From the IMG/VR virus record IMGVR_UViG_3300038724_000005, positions 1-46,233 of that record: a stretch of 46,233 nucleotides of DNA. One strand, given 5' to 3'. Shown piece by piece: positions 38,786 through 46,233 of the stretch. A model generated the notes under the pieces. It worked only from the letters and a program-made list of their open reading frames with translations. It did no database searches and was not told the DNA's origin. How positions within the stretch are numbered: the stretch's first letter is position 1; each line of letters begins with the position of its first letter. Both the position numbers and the translations under genes were made by a program. The stretch is from a virus.

Positions 38786-39238
38786 TCAAAGCAACTTTAA
38801 AAACGCAGATAAAGCGCGGCGTTGTCGGTCTGCCAGCTTGCCTGCGATGCGCGTAAATTCTTCAATCAAACCCAGCTGTCGCGGGCATTTGATGCTTGCG
38901 AGCTGTTGATCAATAACTCGTCTGTGTTGCGTTGGCAGTTGTGAGATTTTCTTCACGATGCCATGCGCGTTACCGTACCAAAGCCAGTACGCCGTCGTGC
39001 CCGTAAGCCCGCTAAAAACAGGGAAGAAAACCGGGTGCGGGTAGGCTCTCAGTTTTCTATCTTCCAACGCTGTACCGATTTGCTCCCATTTGCGGTACGT
39101 GGATACGCTAATCGGTGCCACGTCTTGCACTTCTAAGTGCGCATTTACCTCGCTCACAAACGACTCAGCGCTTTTATATCCCGCCTCAACTCGTGCCACC
39201 CTCATTCTGTCGCCATAAGTTTCTTCTTTATTGGGCAT
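38786..39238 (-). CDS. Putative HTH regulator, antisense to the tail operon
   Basis: The 150-aa protein begins with GDRMRVARVEAGYKSAESFV and ISVSTYRKWEQIG, resembling an XRE helix-turn-helix but with a long insert. A hydrophobic centre (FFPVFSGLTGTTAYWLWYG) and basic C-terminal helices follow. It faces the tail genes and ends 10 bp after them, so it must have its own promoter and may be expressed in the lysogen. A role in host gene control or phage immunity is a guess. Confidence 0.65.
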   Translation of the reverse strand: MPNKEETYGDRMRVARVEAGYKSAESFVSEVNAHLEVQDVAPISVSTYRKWEQIGTALEDRKLRAYPHPVFFPVFSGLTGTTAYWLWYGNAHGIVKKISQLPTQHRRVIDQQLASIKCPRQLGLIEEFTRIAGKLADRQRRALSAFLKLL

Positions 39239-39265
39239 TATATTTTGCTCGTAGCGTAAATTTCT

Positions 39266-39275
39266 CTGAATTCAG
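39266..39275. promoter_or_regulatory. Palindrome upstream of the HTH gene
   Basis: CTGAATTCAG is a 10-bp perfect palindrome 28 bp upstream of ATG 39238 on the minus strand. It could be an operator for that regulator or for divergent transcription toward 39386. Short palindromes also occur by chance, so weak. Confidence 0.3.
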
Positions 39276-39385
39276 CTTAGACCAAAATCGCGTCGTGATT
39301 TGCCATTGTGGCAGAAATGTCTAAAGGATAGTTTTATCAACAGAGGGGCTGTGATGCCCGATAACAACAAATAGGGACTTTCATC

Positions 39386-39595
39386 ATGTCAAGCAACTAT
39401 CCTGCAATCATTACCCCGCCTCAGCGCTGGATCACAGAAATTACCCCCTCGGGTGCCGTCCGGCACGTGCAAAAAATCACACGTCATCACTTAGTAGTAC
39501 GAATCGAAGACATACCAAATTTATTGATGGATAAACTCATCGTTAGCGACGAAATAGCAGAGCAAGCGCTCAAGGCACTGGTTGGGCGGGGCTGA
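39386..39595 (+). CDS. 69-aa protein of unknown function
   Basis: The frame starts at ATG 39386 with AGGGA upstream. The sequence SSNYPAIITPPQRWITEITP plus SGAVRHVQKITRHHLVV and LIVSDEIAEQALKALVG mixes strands and a C-terminal helix. No family recognised. It is an isolated gene, probably a lysogenic accessory. Confidence 0.55.
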   Translation: MSSNYPAIITPPQRWITEITPSGAVRHVQKITRHHLVVRIEDIPNLLMDKLIVSDEIAEQALKALVGRG

Positions 39596-39797
39596 TTCGT
39601 TAGTATTTAGCGATAATGCGCCAAGCGCGCACCGTGGGTGATTTATTGACGAGCATAGGCGGGCTGTGGGTTTTGAAGGGGTCAGTGAAAGTTATCCACA
39701 CCGCAAAATATTAATTGATTTTCGTGACCTATTGAAGGTTGAACGTCTACTCATTAAGCTGAATAAGTAGATCGGGTGTTGCTTCAATTTTAGGCAT
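39596..39797. other. Gene-poor stretch at prophage right end
   Basis: The 340 bp between 39595 and 39937 hold no clear protein gene. The first 200 bp, 39596-39797, show nothing I can support except ordinary A+T-rich DNA. The rest contains the candidate small RNA and its promoter. Confidence 0.5.
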
Positions 39798-39865
39798 AAA
39801 AAAACCCGTCCTGGCGGGACGGGTCTCGATCAACAAAGAGCTGAGCGCTACTTTGTGGACTTCAA
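39798..39865 (-). ncRNA. Candidate small RNA with own promoter and terminator
   Basis: On the minus strand, promoter-like TTGACT (39900-39895) and TACATT (39877-39872) are 17 bp apart; a second TTGACA lies at 39914-39909. Downstream, ACAAAG/CTTTGT with inner AGC/GCT (39833-39856) form a hairpin. ACCCGTCC/GGACGGGT (39824-39804) followed by seven T makes a strong intrinsic terminator. No open frame of reasonable length occupies it. A ~70-nt RNA is inferred. Confidence 0.5.
39804..39824 (-). terminator. Intrinsic terminator reading leftward
   Basis: A perfect 8-bp stem, ACCCGTCC with GGACGGGT, loop of 5, followed on the minus strand by seven T (39804-39798). It ends the candidate small RNA. Confidence 0.85.
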
Positions 39866-39936
39866 TTTGCAAATGTAGTGCTCCTTACTAATTGAGTCAA
39901 GACAGAATTGTCAAGACTGAACTATGGGAGCCTTGA

Positions 39937-40131
39937 ATGGCTAACAAACGAAGAAGTAAATTTGAACGTTTCAAGCTTGTGTTGCTGGTGATTCGAGTGA
40001 TTGCTCGTTTGAAACAGGTCGTATTTCCCCTTAGTGATGTGGTAGCGCCGTGGGTGCTGGATCGATTTGATCAGGTAGCTATGTGGGCTGGCTTGATGAT
40101 TGATCTGCTGAAAGATTTTGATGGCTGGTAG
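39937..40131 (+). CDS. 64-aa basic/hydrophobic small protein near attR
   Basis: The frame at ATG 39937 has GGGAG upstream. The N terminus is very basic (MANKRRSKFERFK), then LVLLVIRVIARLKQVVFPL hydrophobic/basic, ending WAGLMIDLLKDFDGW. It looks like a membrane-active or amphipathic peptide. It lies divergent to the candidate small RNA, and ACAGAAT (39903-39909), a half of the repressor operator, lies upstream. Toxin-like or exclusion role possible but not shown. Confidence 0.6.
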   Translation: MANKRRSKFERFKLVLLVIRVIARLKQVVFPLSDVVAPWVLDRFDQVAMWAGLMIDLLKDFDGW

Positions 40132-40140
40132 GGTGCATTG

Positions 40141-40167
40141 CGCTCAAGGATGAGCGGCTTTTGTTTT
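40141..40167 (+). terminator. Terminator after the 64-aa gene
   Basis: CGCTCA (40141-40146) pairs with TGAGCG (40151-40156) with a four-base loop and is followed by GCTTTTGTTTT. It lies 10 bp after the stop codon of the 64-aa gene. Confidence 0.65.
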
Positions 40168-40179
40168 CCGAATATACAG
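40166..40179 (+). promoter_or_regulatory. Possible integrase arm site of attR
   Basis: TTCCGAATATACAG occurs here and at 367-380, in the same orientation, 89 bp inside the attR core. It probably marks integrase or host factor arm-site DNA. See the attL entry. Confidence 0.4.
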
Positions 40180-40268
40180 TGGTTTTAGGGGGTGAAAACT
40201 ACGGTTTTAAAGGCGTCTAAATTACGAAAAATAAAGCTAGTACGTTGTTTTATATGTATTTAGTTCTT

Positions 40269-40317
40269 GATTGTGATTCCTGTTGTCGCGGGTTCGATCC
40301 CCGTCGGCCACCCCATT
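40269..40317 (+). repeat. attR: attR core, 49-bp direct repeat
   Basis: Identical to 261-309. It keeps only the 3' half of tRNA-His, the original host half displaced by the prophage. The T-rich sequence after it (TTTTTCTCTTATTTTC) likely was the terminator of the tRNA operon before integration. Confidence 0.95.
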
Positions 40318-40563
40318 TTTTCTCTTATTTTCTCCTTGTAGTATTCAATATTTGTCCGTCTCGGCTAACAGTATTTTGCCCGATTTTTTCTATTTTAATC
40401 ATCTTTTAGTGTGCTTCTACGTTCGCTTTTTATGAGCGTAAAATTGTGGCTGAATTTTGGTGGTTTTATCGTGGGTGGCCTTAAGCTATAATCCGCGACC
40501 TTTATATCTACGCAACTGGCCGGAGGCTGGTTGCTCCATTGTTAAATTACATGAGAGGCATCT
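40318..40563. other. Host intergenic region with tig promoter
   Basis: The 246 bp after attR have no gene. TATAAT (40487-40492) is a perfect -10 box about 77 bp before the tig start; the -35 is weak. GAGAGG serves as ribosome binding site. The stretch 40132-40563 overall is gene-free: terminator, arm site, attR, and this promoter. Confidence 0.65.
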
Positions 40564-41874
40564 ATGCAAGTGTCTATTGAGACAACCGCTGGTCTTGAGC
40601 GTTGTATGACTATTGGCGTTCCAGCTGCAGAAGTTGAACAAAAAGTCACGGTTGAGCTGAAGAAGCTATCACAAGGCCGCAAGTTAGATGGCTTCCGTCC
40701 GGGTAAAATTCCACCGAATGTTGCTAAAAAAATGTTCGGCAAACAGGCCCGCTACGAAGCTGTTTACCAGCAGATGCAGCAGTCTTTCTTCCAGGCGGTA
40801 GAGCAAGAGAAAGTAAAGCTTGCTGGTATGCCTACTTTTGAACCTACTGTTGATGAAGACGGTAAGGACCTTGAGTTTAAAGCTAAATTCGAAATCTACC
40901 CTGAAGTTACTTTGGCTGATTTCTCTGGTATCAAGGTTGAGCAGCGCACTGCAGAAGTGACTGATGCTGATCTTGAAACCATGCTATCTAACCTGCAAAA
41001 GCAGCAGGCGCAGTGGAACGAATCTGAAGAAGCAGCAGAAGATGGCGACCAGTTGGTTATCGATTTTGCAGGCTCTATCGATGGTGAAGCATTCGAAGGT
41101 GGTGAGGCGAGCGATTACAGCCTAACTCTGGGTTCTAACTCTATGATCCCAGGCTTCGAAGCTGGCTTGGCTGGTAAGAAAGCGGGCGAAGAGGTCACTC
41201 TTGATCTGAACTTCCCTGATGATTACCACAAGGAAGAATTGAAAGGTAAAGCGACTCAGTTCAAGGTAACGGTTAAAACAGTTAAGAAGCCTACTTTGTC
41301 TGAATTGAACGAAGAGTTCTTCAAAGGCTTCGGTATCGAAACAGCGGACCTTGAAGAGTTTAAAGTTGAGATTCGCAAGAATATGGATCGCGAGCTGGCT
41401 CGTGCAATCCGCAACCTGACTAAGCAGCAAGTGATTGCTGGTTTGCAGGAAACCAACAGCATTGAAGTGCCTAAAGCACTGACTGATCAAGAAATTGATC
41501 GTCTGCGTCAGCAAGCTGTTCAGCAGTTTGGTGGTGGTCAGCAGTTAGATGCAAGCATGCTTCCTGCTGAGTTGTTCAAAGAACAGGCAGAGAAGCGCGT
41601 TGTGGTTGGCTTGCTAATGAATGCAGCCATCGAAGCAAACGACCTTAAGCCGTCTGACGAAAAAGTTGAGCAGTTGATCGAAGAAGTTGCTTCTTCTTAT
41701 CAAGATCCTGATCAGGTGCGTGAATATTACCAGACTAACCAGCAGCAACGTGCTCAAGTTGAAGCGCTCGCGTTGGAAGATCAGGTAGTAGAGAAGGTCA
41801 TGGCAGCGGCTGAAGTTAGCCAGGTTGAGTCAACTTATGAAGAAATTGTTCGCATGGCGAACCAATCTGCGTAA
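40564..41874 (+). CDS. tig: Trigger factor, peptidyl-prolyl isomerase chaperone
   Basis: The 436-aa protein has the ribosome-binding GFRPGKIPPNVAKK loop (about 44-57). The FKBP-like domain is DGDQLVIDFAGSIDGEAFEGG with MIPGFEAGLAGKKAGE. The C-terminal chaperone helices follow. It binds ribosomes near the exit tunnel and helps new proteins fold. It begins the conserved tig-clpP-clpX-lon order. Confidence 0.98.
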   Translation: MQVSIETTAGLERCMTIGVPAAEVEQKVTVELKKLSQGRKLDGFRPGKIPPNVAKKMFGKQARYEAVYQQMQQSFFQAVEQEKVKLAGMPTFEPTVDEDGKDLEFKAKFEIYPEVTLADFSGIKVEQRTAEVTDADLETMLSNLQKQQAQWNESEEAAEDGDQLVIDFAGSIDGEAFEGGEASDYSLTLGSNSMIPGFEAGLAGKKAGEEVTLDLNFPDDYHKEELKGKATQFKVTVKTVKKPTLSELNEEFFKGFGIETADLEEFKVEIRKNMDRELARAIRNLTKQQVIAGLQETNSIEVPKALTDQEIDRLRQQAVQQFGGGQQLDASMLPAELFKEQAEKRVVVGLLMNAAIEANDLKPSDEKVEQLIEEVASSYQDPDQVREYYQTNQQQRAQVEALALEDQVVEKVMAAAEVSQVESTYEEIVRMANQSA

Positions 41875-41925
41875 GAACTTACCATTCATACCTGACATTT
41901 GGCCAATAGATGGCTAAACTCAAAG

Positions 41926-41960
41926 ACAGTCGCTACCCTTAGGGTACGGCTGTTTTTTTT
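41926..41960 (+). terminator. Hairpin terminator between tig and clpP
   Basis: ACAGTCGCTACC and GGTACGGCTGT form an imperfect stem closed by a TTAG-type loop, followed by eight T (41953-41960). It would reduce readthrough from tig to clpP and leave clpPX under a separate promoter. Confidence 0.75.
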
Positions 41961-41988
41961 TACCTCTTGTCAGGGAGTGCAGGGTCGA

Positions 41989-42615
41989 ATGTTTGACTCC
42001 ATTAAGCAACAATCAGAAATAATCGAGACCAATGCGCTGGTACCTATGGTTGTAGAGCAATCTGCACGTGGTGAGCGTTCATATGACATTTATTCGCGTC
42101 TGCTTAAAGAGCGCGTGATTTTCCTAGTTGGCCCAGTTGAAGATCATATGGCCAATCTAGTAGTGGCTCAGCTGTTGTTCCTTGAGTCGGAAAATCCAGA
42201 CAAGGATATTCATCTTTATATCAATTCGCCGGGCGGCTCGGTCACTGCGGGGATGTCTATCTATGACACCATGCAGTTCATTAAGCCCGACGTCAGTACT
42301 ATGGTGATTGGCCAGGCGTGTTCAATGGGTGCATTCCTATTGGCGGCAGGTGCCGAAGGTAAGCGTTTTAGCGTACCTAATTCGCGTGTGATGATTCACC
42401 AGCCAAGTGGTGGTGCTCAGGGGCAGGCGACGGATATTCTTATCCAAGCTGAAAATATCCAGAACACAAAAGATCGCTTAAATCGCATTATGGCTCAGCA
42501 TACGGGTCAGTCATTAGAGAAAATTATTGCCGATACAGAGCGTGATAACTTTATGGATGCCGAGACTGCCAAAGAGTACGGACTGGTTGATGAAGTCCTG
42601 ACAAAACGGGCATAA
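41989..42615 (+). CDS. clpP: ATP-dependent Clp protease proteolytic subunit
   Basis: I choose ATG 41989 ([17 protein letters not shown]), giving 208 aa; the longer frame from 41899 runs through the terminator. Markers are [12 protein letters not shown], nucleophile Ser in [10 protein letters not shown], His in MIHQPSGG, and the late DxxxAxEYGLVD segment. It forms the two-ring peptidase chamber used by ClpX. Confidence 0.97.
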   Translation: MFDSIKQQSEIIETNALVPMVVEQSARGERSYDIYSRLLKERVIFLVGPVEDHMANLVVAQLLFLESENPDKDIHLYINSPGGSVTAGMSIYDTMQFIKPDVSTMVIGQACSMGAFLLAAGAEGKRFSVPNSRVMIHQPSGGAQGQATDILIQAENIQNTKDRLNRIMAQHTGQSLEKIIADTERDNFMDAETAKEYGLVDEVLTKRA

Positions 42616-42712
42616 CGAAATATTCCACGTGAATTTCCTTTGGCGGCTTGAAATAGCCGCCAAAAGGTACCATCTTGTGAACATACAATAAGTAAGACTA
42701 CGAGGCAGTCGA

Positions 42713-43999
42713 ATGACCGACGATACAAAAGGCAAAGGTGACGACAGCGGAAAGCTGCTCTACTGCTCATTTTGCGGTAAGAGCCAGCATGAAGTTCGTA
42801 AACTTATTGCTGGTCCCTCGGTGTTTATCTGTGATGAATGTGTCGATCTCTGTAACGACATTATTCGTGAAGAAGTACAGGAAGCCGAGAATAAAGGTAG
42901 TTCAGACGCTCTGCCGACTCCGCAGGAGATCAAAGCGACACTGGATGAATACGTTATTGGCCAAGATAAGGCCAAGGTGGTTCTTGCCGTAGCGGTATAC
43001 AACCATTACAAGCGCTTGCAGCATCAAGGCGGCAAGACGGGCGTAGAGTTGTCCAAGAGTAATATTTTGCTGATCGGCCCAACGGGTAGCGGTAAGACCT
43101 TATTGGCTGAGACGCTGGCTCGTTTATTAAACGTGCCATTCACGATTGCAGATGCCACCACGCTAACCGAAGCTGGTTATGTGGGTGAAGATGTTGAAAA
43201 CATCATTCAGAAGCTATTGCAGAAGTGTGATTACGATGTAGATAAAGCCCAGCGTGGCATCGTTTATATTGATGAAATTGATAAGATTTCACGTAAATCA
43301 GACAATCCATCCATCACTCGTGATGTGTCAGGTGAAGGCGTACAGCAAGCCTTACTGAAACTGATCGAAGGGACGGTGGCTTCGGTTCCGCCACAAGGCG
43401 GGCGTAAGCACCCTCAGCAAGAGTTCTTGCAGGTGGATACATCCAACATCTTGTTTATCTGTGGTGGTGCGTTTGCCGGCCTAGATAATATTATTCGTGA
43501 TCGTTCTGAGAAGAGCAGTATTGGTTTCTCGGCCACGGTTAAGGGTAAAAAAGACGAGAAATCTGTCGGTGATGTGTTACGTGAAATTCAGTCGGGCGAT
43601 TTGGTGAAATTCGGTTTAATCCCTGAATTTATTGGTCGCTTGCCTGTTGTGGCAACACTTGATGAACTCGATAAAGATGCCTTGGTTCGTATTTTAACTG
43701 AGCCTCGTAATTCTCTGGTACGCCAGTATGAGCGCTTGTTTGAAATGGAATCTGTGGAACTTGAGTTCCGTGATGCAGCGTTAGATGCTGTAGCAACGTT
43801 GGCCATGGAACGTAAAACAGGTGCTCGTGGCCTGCGTACGATTCTTGAGTCTGCATTGCTTGATAGCATGTATCGCGTACCATCTGAAGAACATGTATCT
43901 AAGGTCGTGATCGAAGATACGGTTATTCGTGGTGAGGCTGATCCTATCCTTATCTACGAAAGCAGCGATGTTGGTAAAGTCTCGCCAGACGACGACTGA
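42713..43999 (+). CDS. clpX: Clp protease ATP-binding subunit ClpX
   Basis: The 428-aa unfoldase has a zinc-binding domain ([15 protein letters not shown]), Walker A GPTGSGKT, Walker [11 protein letters not shown], the RGV-type pore segments and the C-terminal sensor [12 protein letters not shown]. It feeds substrates to ClpP. Spacing of 97 bp from clpP fits a clpPX transcript. Confidence 0.98.
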   Translation: MTDDTKGKGDDSGKLLYCSFCGKSQHEVRKLIAGPSVFICDECVDLCNDIIREEVQEAENKGSSDALPTPQEIKATLDEYVIGQDKAKVVLAVAVYNHYKRLQHQGGKTGVELSKSNILLIGPTGSGKTLLAETLARLLNVPFTIADATTLTEAGYVGEDVENIIQKLLQKCDYDVDKAQRGIVYIDEIDKISRKSDNPSITRDVSGEGVQQALLKLIEGTVASVPPQGGRKHPQQEFLQVDTSNILFICGGAFAGLDNIIRDRSEKSSIGFSATVKGKKDEKSVGDVLREIQSGDLVKFGLIPEFIGRLPVVATLDELDKDALVRILTEPRNSLVRQYERLFEMESVELEFRDAALDAVATLAMERKTGARGLRTILESALLDSMYRVPSEEHVSKVVIEDTVIRGEADPILIYESSDVGKVSPDDD

Positions 44000-44023
44000 G
44001 TCACATATCTGCTGTGATTGTTA

Positions 44024-44052
44024 GATAAAAGGAGCCTAGTGCTCCTTTTATC
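44024..44052 (+). terminator. Terminator after clpX
   Basis: GATAAAAGGAGC (44024-44035) and GCTCCTTTTATC (44041-44052) form a perfect 12-bp stem with a CTAGT loop. It separates clpX from lon; the A-rich left side would also work for the opposite strand. Confidence 0.85.
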
Positions 44053-44129
44053 GTTTCTGTGACTTGTATTCCCCTCCGAGCGCCCCCAGTATCTTTGTAT
44101 TGTCATCATAATTTCATCAGGTAGGTATT

Positions 44130-46233
44130 ATGTCCCGTCAGACTCTTCCTTTGTTACCTCTACGCGATGTCGTTGTTTTTCCTGCGATGGTCATTCCTTT
44201 ATTCGTTGGTCGTGAAAAATCCATCCAAGCGCTTGAAGAAGCAATGGAAGGCGACAAGCGCATCATGTTGGCCGCGCAGCGAGATGCTGCTGATGACGCT
44301 CCTAGTCTCGAAGGTATGCATGAGATTGGTACGGTGGCCACCATTTTACAGCTGCTAAAACTTCCTGATGGCACTGTGAAGGTGTTGGTGGAAGGGGATG
44401 TCCGTGCTCAGCTTAATGAGTTGTTGGATGAGGGCGATCTTTTCCGTGGTGAAGTGACTCTTCAAGATGAAAATGACTTGAATGACCGTGAAAACGAAGT
44501 GTTACTGCGTTCTTTAACTGGCCACTTTGAACAGTACGTGCAGCTGTCTAAAAAAGTACCCAGTGAAGTACTTTCAACGATCTCTTCGATTGAAGATGCG
44601 AGCCGCTTGGCGGATACCATTGCTGCGCATTTGTCGCTCAAACTTGATGAAAAGCAAGTTGTGCTTGAACTCCTTGATCCAAAAGAGCGTGTTGAGCATT
44701 TGATGGAGGTCATGGAATCAGAGATTGATTTGCTTAAGGTTGAGAAGCGTATTCGCGGCCGAGTTAAAAAGCAGATGGAAAAAAGCCAGCGCGAGTACTA
44801 CTTGAATGAGCAAATGAAAGCCATTCAAAAAGAACTTGGTGATTCTGAAGATGGCAGTAATGAATTTGAAGAACTGACCAAGCGTATTGACGACGCTGGT
44901 ATGACCAAGGAAGCGAAAGAAAAAGCCGACGCTGAAATGAAAAAGCTGCGCATGATGTCGCCGATGTCTGCGGAAGCATCAGTGGTGCGTGGTTATCTTG
45001 ATTGGTTGGTTAACCTTCCTTGGAAAAAACGCAGCCGTGTTAATAACGATATTGCCAAGGCGAGCGAAATTCTGGATGCCGATCACTTTGGCTTGGAAGA
45101 AGTTAAAGAGCGCATTCTCGAATATCTCGCGGTTCAAAGCCGTGTGAAGAAAGTGCGCGGGGCAGTGCTGTGTTTGGTTGGGCCGCCGGGTGTGGGTAAA
45201 ACATCACTGGGTAAATCAATTGCACGCGCCACTAATCGTCAGTTTGTTCGTATGGCCCTAGGTGGTGTGCGTGACGAAGCTGAAATTCGTGGTCATCGTC
45301 GTACCTACATTGGTTCAATGCCGGGTAAATTGGTTCAGAAAATGAGCAAAGTAGGAGTGAAGAATCCACTCTTCTTGCTTGATGAAATCGATAAAATGGG
45401 CATGGATAATCGCGGTGATCCTGCGTCTGCTTTGCTTGAAGTTCTCGATCCTGAGCAAAATACCGCATTCGCTGATCACTATTTAGAAGTCGATTACGAT
45501 CTGTCGGACGTTATGTTTGTGTGCACGTCAAACAGTATGGATATTCCAGGGCCGCTTCTGGATCGTATGGAAGTTATTCGTATTCCTGGTTACACCGAAG
45601 ACGAAAAAGTAAATATTGCTCGTCGTTACTTGTTGCCTAAGCAAATCAAGATGAACGGTTTGAAAGACGGCGAAATAGACGTGTCTGATGATCGGTTGCG
45701 TGAAATTATTCGTTACTACACCCGTGAAGCCGGTGTGCGTGGTCTAGAGCGCGAAGTCGCTAAATTATGCCGCCGAGTTGTGAAGGCCAATATGTTGGAT
45801 AAAACCAACGCAGCCAAAGAAATTTCTGAAGAGCTACTGGAAGAATATCTGGGAGTTCGTAAGTGCTCTTATGGCTTAGCGGCCGCAGACAATCAAGTAG
45901 GGCAAGTCACGGGCTTGGCTTGGACGTCTGTCGGTGGTGAATTGCTTACGCTAGAAGGCGCTGCAACGCCGGGTAAGGGTCGTATTATTAAAACCGGTAA
46001 GCTGGGTGAGGTAATGCAGGAATCGATACAGGCGGCGCTTACCGTGGTTCGTTCGCGTGCTGCAGGCATGGGGATCGCAGACGATTACTTCGAAAAACAC
46101 GATTTGCACATTCACGTGCCTGAAGGCGCAACGCCAAAAGACGGCCCAAGCGCGGGTGTGGGTATGGTAACGGCGCTGGTATCCGTTATGACGAGCATTC
46201 CAGTGCGCGCTGATGTCGCCATGACCGGTGAAA
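44130..46233 (+). CDS. lon: Lon protease, 3' end cut by the window
   Basis: ATG 44130 (MSRQTLPLLPLRDVVVFP) opens a frame that runs to the window edge, about 701 residues of the usual ~800. Seen are the N-terminal substrate domain, Walker A GPPGVGKT, Walker B FLLDEIDK, and the catalytic Ser in PKDGPSAGVGM. The catalytic Lys and the end lie outside the window. GTAGG precedes the start. It degrades damaged and regulatory proteins in the cytoplasm. Confidence 0.97.
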   Translation, partial: MSRQTLPLLPLRDVVVFPAMVIPLFVGREKSIQALEEAMEGDKRIMLAAQRDAADDAPSLEGMHEIGTVATILQLLKLPDGTVKVLVEGDVRAQLNELLDEGDLFRGEVTLQDENDLNDRENEVLLRSLTGHFEQYVQLSKKVPSEVLSTISSIEDASRLADTIAAHLSLKLDEKQVVLELLDPKERVEHLMEVMESEIDLLKVEKRIRGRVKKQMEKSQREYYLNEQMKAIQKELGDSEDGSNEFEELTKRIDDAGMTKEAKEKADAEMKKLRMMSPMSAEASVVRGYLDWLVNLPWKKRSRVNNDIAKASEILDADHFGLEEVKERILEYLAVQSRVKKVRGAVLCLVGPPGVGKTSLGKSIARATNRQFVRMALGGVRDEAEIRGHRRTYIGSMPGKLVQKMSKVGVKNPLFLLDEIDKMGMDNRGDPASALLEVLDPEQNTAFADHYLEVDYDLSDVMFVCTSNSMDIPGPLLDRMEVIRIPGYTEDEKVNIARRYLLPKQIKMNGLKDGEIDVSDDRLREIIRYYTREAGVRGLEREVAKLCRRVVKANMLDKTNAAKEISEELLEEYLGVRKCSYGLAAADNQVGQVTGLAWTSVGGELLTLEGAATPGKGRIIKTGKLGEVMQESIQAALTVVRSRAAGMGIADDYFEKHDLHIHVPEGATPKDGPSAGVGMVTALVSVMTSIPVRADVAMTGE

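Noticed and set aside
41899-41988. Upstream extension of clpP by 30 codons
   Set aside because: It would run through a clear terminator hairpin; the ClpP family starts at MFDSI as chosen here.

Overview
The window is about 40 kb of temperate siphovirus prophage inside the chromosome of a gammaproteobacterium. Host DNA on the left is a tRNA-Pro(TGG), tRNA-Arg(TCT), tRNA-His(GTG) cluster. Host DNA on the right is tig-clpP-clpX-lon. The prophage entered the 3' part of tRNA-His: a perfect 49-bp direct repeat (261-309 and 40269-40317) forms attL and attR, and the tRNA at attL stays intact. The host genes fit a gammaproteobacterium; I do not assign a genus.

Left arm (463-8952), all on the minus strand: a leftward early operon that starts at a palindromic operator near 8978 and runs through small early genes, a C5 DNA cytosine methyltransferase, and a run of tiny genes, to a DUF4224-like gene and the tyrosine integrase. 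Embedded at about 3010-5063 is the most unusual part. Six imperfect palindromes with the layout of integron attC sites (TAAC...GTTAT ends, 52-76 bp) separate five single-gene units. The units encode a PAPS-reductase-like protein, three tiny unknown proteins and a Gp49-family phage protein. A seventh similar site lies at 418-468. No integron integrase is present. The site asymmetry resembles classical attC sites read on the plus strand, while every enclosed gene reads on the minus strand, with the leftward operon.

Control region (8953-11700): two copies of a 20-bp operator with a 14-bp perfect palindrome flank a convergent block. The block holds a CI-like repressor whose S24 catalytic residues look lost, and two small genes in a position where accessory (exclusion-type) genes are often found. 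Rightward from pR come a YdaS/Cro-like protein, a CII-like protein, a KTSC protein on the opposite strand, a replication initiator that carries iteron-like repeats inside its gene (likely origin), a DnaB-type helicase and a possible late regulator.

Late region (14672-38776), plus strand: lysis genes (GH108 muramidase, 3TM holin, a coiled-coil membrane protein), HNH endonuclease, HK97-type packaging and head genes (TerS, TerL, portal, S49 protease, capsid), connector and tail genes (tail terminator, tail tube, tape measure, large distal tail and hub proteins). A small protein resembling a stand-alone TerL nuclease domain follows TerL. No tail assembly chaperone pair is visible before the tape measure; a strong terminator sits there instead.

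Right end (38786-40268): an antisense HTH-like gene, two small unknown genes, and a possible small RNA with its own promoter and terminator next to a short basic protein gene. Host genes then resume with trigger factor, ClpP, ClpX and a Lon gene cut by the window end.
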